DNA of 8,206 nucleotides from Roseovarius sp. (lineage in GTDB: Bacteria; Pseudomonadota; Alphaproteobacteria; Rhodobacterales; Rhodobacteraceae): assembly GCA_021767845.1 (NCBI GenBank), contig JAASSQ010000124.1, positions 1 to 8,206 on the forward strand, read 5' to 3'. This document shows, one piece after another, positions 6,174 to 8,206 of this stretch. The position numbers and the translations under genes were made by a program. How positions within the stretch are numbered: position 1 is the stretch's first letter; every line of letters begins with the position of its first letter. The notes beneath the pieces were generated by a model. It was given only the letters and a program-made list of their open reading frames with translations. It searched no databases and was not told the DNA's origin.

Positions 6174-6248
6174 GGCGCCCCGCATAGCGCGCGGCGCGGC
6201 GCAAGAAAAGCCACCCGGCCCCTGATGGACCGCATCACGAAGGCTGAA

Positions 6249-6277
6249 TTGACCGGCGCGCGGATTGGCGCAAAGTT
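6249..6277 (+). promoter_or_regulatory. Weak promoter candidate for the MFS gene within the zapE/MFS divergent gap
   Basis: The 131 bp between zapE (6173) and the MFS start (6305) must drive both genes. TTGACC at 6249-6254 matches the -35 consensus at 5 of 6 positions, but 17 bp later stands only AAAGTT (6272-6277), a poor -10. The rest of the gap is GC-rich without clear operators or repeats. Confidence 0.2.
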
Positions 6278-6304
6278 GGCCCGGCGCAGAACAGGACCGG
6301 AAAC

Positions 6305-7549
6305 ATGCAGAAAACCGCCCCGCTTTTCACGCCCGTTCTGATCGCGGGGTGCGCCATCATGCTGGTGTCCTTCGCGATCCGGGCCTCATTCGGCGTGTTC
6401 CAGATCCCGATTGCCGAGGAGTTCGGCTGGCTGAGGGCCGATTTCAGCCTGGCCATCGCCATCCAGAACCTGGCCTGGGGGATCGGGCAGCCGATCTTCG
6501 GCGCGATCGCGGAACGGGTGGGCGACCGCAAGGCGATTGTCCTTGGCGCGCTCACCTATGCGGCGGGGCTGGTTCTGTCGTCCTTCGCGGTGACGCCCGA
6601 GGCGCACCAGGTTTACGAGATCCTCGTGGGCTTCGGGATCGCGGGCACCGGGTTCGGGGTGATCCTGGCCGTGGTGGGGCGGGCCAGCTCGGACGAGAAC
6701 CGCTCTATGAGCCTCGCCATTGCCACGGCCGCAGGATCGGCGGGGCAGGTGTTCGGCCCGCCGGTGGCCGAGGCGCTGCTGAGCGTGATGAGCTGGCAGA
6801 TGGTCTTTCTCGTGTTCGCGGCGGCCGTGCTGGCGACGCTGGCCTTTCTGCCGATGATGCGCGCGCCCGAGCCGGTGAGCCGCGTCGAGCTGGAGGAAAG
6901 CATGGGCGCGCTTCTGGGCCGGGCGTTTCGCGATCCGTCCTACACCCTGATCTTCCTGGGCTTTTTCAGCTGCGGCTATCAACTGGCCTTCGTGACGGCG
7001 CATTTCCCGGCCTTCGTGACCGAGATGTGCGGCCCGATCGCGCCGGGCGGCGTGCTGCATTCGATGGGGGTGACGACGACCTCGGCGCTTGGGGCGATGG
7101 CGATTGCGGTGATCGGGCTGGCCAATATCGGCGGCACCCTGATGGCGGGGTGGCTGGGCAAGCGGTATTCCAAGAAATACCTGCTGGCCGGCATCTATGC
7201 CGCGCGCACGGTGGTGGCCGCGGCCTTCATCATGATGCCGATGACGCCGGCGACGGTGCTGTTGTTCTCGGTCGGCATGGGGGCGCTGTGGCTGGCGACC
7301 GTGCCGCTGACCAGCGGGCTGATCGCGCATATCTACGGGCTGCGATACATGGGCACGCTCTACGGGATCGTGTTCTTCAGCCACCAGTTGGGCAGCTTCC
7401 TGGGCGTGTGGCTGGGTGGCCGGATGTATGACATCCACGGCGATTACACGCTGGTCTGGTGGGTCGGCGTGGGGGTGGGCGCGTTTTCGGCGCTGGTGCA
7501 TTTGCCGGTTCGGGAAAAGCGGACGGATCCGCCGCTTGCCGCGGCCTGA
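6305..7549 (+). CDS. MFS transporter, 12 predicted TM segments, substrate unknown
   Basis: This 414-residue inner-membrane protein belongs to the major facilitator superfamily and resembles the oxalate/formate-antiporter/monocarboxylate-transporter-like branch common in proteobacteria. Hydrophobic segments begin at about 9-34 and 46-66 and continue in two sets of six, split by a central polar loop at about 186-212. The motif A loop between TM2 and TM3 reads GAIAERVGDRKAIVLG (66-81), and its echo in the second half is GWLGKRYSKKYLLAG (282-296). The TM5 region has GSAGQVFGPPVAEALL (144-159), like the motif C of this family. The long, partly polar segment MCGPIAPGGVLHS (241-253) after TM7 is typical of the group. 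The ATG at 6305 is preceded by GGAA at 4-7 nt. The gene is divergent from zapE, and its stop is only 13 bp from the stop of the convergent hydrolase. Neither neighbour reveals the substrate; small carboxylates are a family-level guess. Confidence 0.88.
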   Translation: MQKTAPLFTPVLIAGCAIMLVSFAIRASFGVFQIPIAEEFGWLRADFSLAIAIQNLAWGIGQPIFGAIAERVGDRKAIVLGALTYAAGLVLSSFAVTPEAHQVYEILVGFGIAGTGFGVILAVVGRASSDENRSMSLAIATAAGSAGQVFGPPVAEALLSVMSWQMVFLVFAAAVLATLAFLPMMRAPEPVSRVELEESMGALLGRAFRDPSYTLIFLGFFSCGYQLAFVTAHFPAFVTEMCGPIAPGGVLHSMGVTTTSALGAMAIAVIGLANIGGTLMAGWLGKRYSKKYLLAGIYAARTVVAAAFIMMPMTPATVLLFSVGMGALWLATVPLTSGLIAHIYGLRYMGTLYGIVFFSHQLGSFLGVWLGGRMYDIHGDYTLVWWVGVGVGAFSALVHLPVREKRTDPPLAAA

Positions 7550-7559
7550 ACGGGGCCGC
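7541..7559. terminator. Possible bidirectional hairpin between convergent MFS and hydrolase genes
   Basis: GCGGCC (7541-7546) pairs perfectly with GGCCGC (7554-7559) around a 7-nt loop that contains the MFS stop codon. The two convergent genes are separated by only 13 bp, so this 6 bp stem is the sole terminator-like structure between them. There is no T run on either strand, so it is a weak candidate. Confidence 0.25.
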
Positions 7560-7562
7560 CGC

Positions 7563-8206
7563 CTATCGCTTGAGATGCGTGTCGAGCAGGTCGCCCAGTT
7601 CGGCGTCGTGCGTATAGACAAGCGCGTGGCCCGCGCCCTCGATCACCTCTTGCCGGGCGTCGCGGTTCCATTGGGCCAGGCGGCCCATGCCGGAGATCGG
7701 GATCACCTCGTCCTCGCGCGCCCAGACCGCCAGAACCGGCGGGCCGTTGCGGGCGATGGTCCGGTGGGCGTCGGCCATGTCCTCGTCCAGCGCCCCGCGC
7801 AGCGAGGACAGGACGGCGGGGCGGAAGCCGCGCCAGTCCAGCTCGGCCTGCTGGAGGTCCACCACATTGTCGATGCTGCTGTCGAGGCCGCGTTCGGATT
7901 CGGTCGCGTTGCGGAAGCTGCGGCCGTATTGCGCCATGAACAGCCAGCGGCCCAGCCGGTCATGGTTGACGACCAGCCGCGCGACGGGGCCCAGATCATG
8001 CCCCATGCCCGCCGGGGCGATCAGCGCCAGCTGACGCAGGCGCGGCCCGTGTTTCGCGGCAAACGCCGCCGCGATGGCCCCGCCCATCGAGTAGCCCATC
8101 AGGGTAATGGGTTCGTCCACGCCAAGCGCATCCAGCAGGTCTTCGAGTTGGGTGACGAAAAACCCCGTGTCCTGCGCGCCGGCGGGACGGTCGGAATACC
8201 CCCGCC
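7563..8206 (-). CDS. Alpha/beta hydrolase, N-terminus missing (runs off right edge)
   Basis: The frame is open from the right edge (first full codon 8204-8202) to a TGA at 7565-7563 and gives 213 residues of a protein probably about 260 long. The start lies outside the window; an internal GTG at 8120 is not a credible start because conserved sequence precedes it. The visible part opens with RGYSDRP, the usual strand-4 motif of alpha/beta hydrolases. The nucleophile elbow is LMGYSMGGAIAAAFAAKHG with its serine. The acid is likely the first aspartate in VWAREDEVIPISG, and the catalytic histidine sits in IEGAGHALVY. The triad is therefore complete, and the fold matches the MhpC/epoxide-hydrolase-like group of small esterases and hydrolases. 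A cap region lies between the elbow and the acid (about GRWLFMAQYG to LRGALDEDM). No motif fixes the substrate. It converges on the MFS gene with 13 bp between stops, so the two are not co-transcribed. Confidence 0.88.
   Translation of the reverse strand, partial: RGYSDRPAGAQDTGFFVTQLEDLLDALGVDEPITLMGYSMGGAIAAAFAAKHGPRLRQLALIAPAGMGHDLGPVARLVVNHDRLGRWLFMAQYGRSFRNATESERGLDSSIDNVVDLQQAELDWRGFRPAVLSSLRGALDEDMADAHRTIARNGPPVLAVWAREDEVIPISGMGRLAQWNRDARQEVIEGAGHALVYTHDAELGDLLDTHLKR

Noticed and set aside
5460..6341. Plus-strand 293-codon frame antisense to zapE
   Set aside because: Shadow of zapE; the minus strand carries Walker A, Walker B and the other family motifs in order.
1..8206. CRISPR array, tRNA/rRNA, insertion sequence, prophage or toxin-antitoxin/defence genes
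   Set aside because: No regularly spaced repeats, tRNA-like cloverleaf, transposase motifs, terminal inverted repeats or defence-type domains were seen on either strand; the gene content is metabolic and housekeeping.

Overview
The window is GC-rich (roughly two thirds G+C by eye) and tightly packed. Its gene content and protein style point to an alphaproteobacterium of the Rhodobacteraceae/roseobacter group: a soxB-soxD-soxA sarcosine oxidase cluster with a divergent DJ-1/AraC-type (GlxA/GbdR-like) regulator, an Afg1/ZapE ATPase, and hairpin-rich intergenic sequence. The assignment is inferred from these features, not from a database search.

Left part (1-2903, minus strand): three genes of heterotetrameric sarcosine oxidase read right to left as soxB (beta, complete), soxD (delta, complete) and soxA (alpha, N-terminal 451 residues; the rest lies beyond base 1). 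soxB and soxD are 13 bp apart, and soxD and soxA overlap by an ATGA. A soxG (gamma) gene would be expected past the left edge. The enzyme demethylates sarcosine to glycine in the last step of choline/glycine betaine breakdown and passes the one-carbon unit to tetrahydrofolate. The delta subunit here lacks the cysteines that bind zinc in characterised enzymes.

Centre (2904-4791, plus strand): an 89 bp divergent intergenic region holds imperfect direct repeats 21 bp apart, a plausible operator for the adjacent GlxA/AraC-family regulator (2993-3952). After a 119 bp gap with a fair promoter candidate comes a stand-alone class I glutamine amidotransferase-like protein (4072-4791) with an intact Cys-His-Glu triad. 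Nothing in the window identifies its substrate.

Convergent gap (4792-5111): 320 bp without a credible gene but with seven perfect or near-perfect short hairpins. The right-hand end resembles an intergenic repeat that I recall as common in Rhodobacteraceae.

Right part (5112-8206): zapE (minus strand), a divergent 12-TM MFS transporter (plus strand), and a convergent alpha/beta hydrolase (minus strand) whose N-terminus is cut off by the right edge. These three do not form an obvious pathway with each other or with the sox genes.

Overall the gene content is mostly ordinary. The best leads are the cysteine-free SoxD, the candidate operator between soxB and the regulator, and the hairpin cluster between the glutamine amidotransferase gene and zapE.
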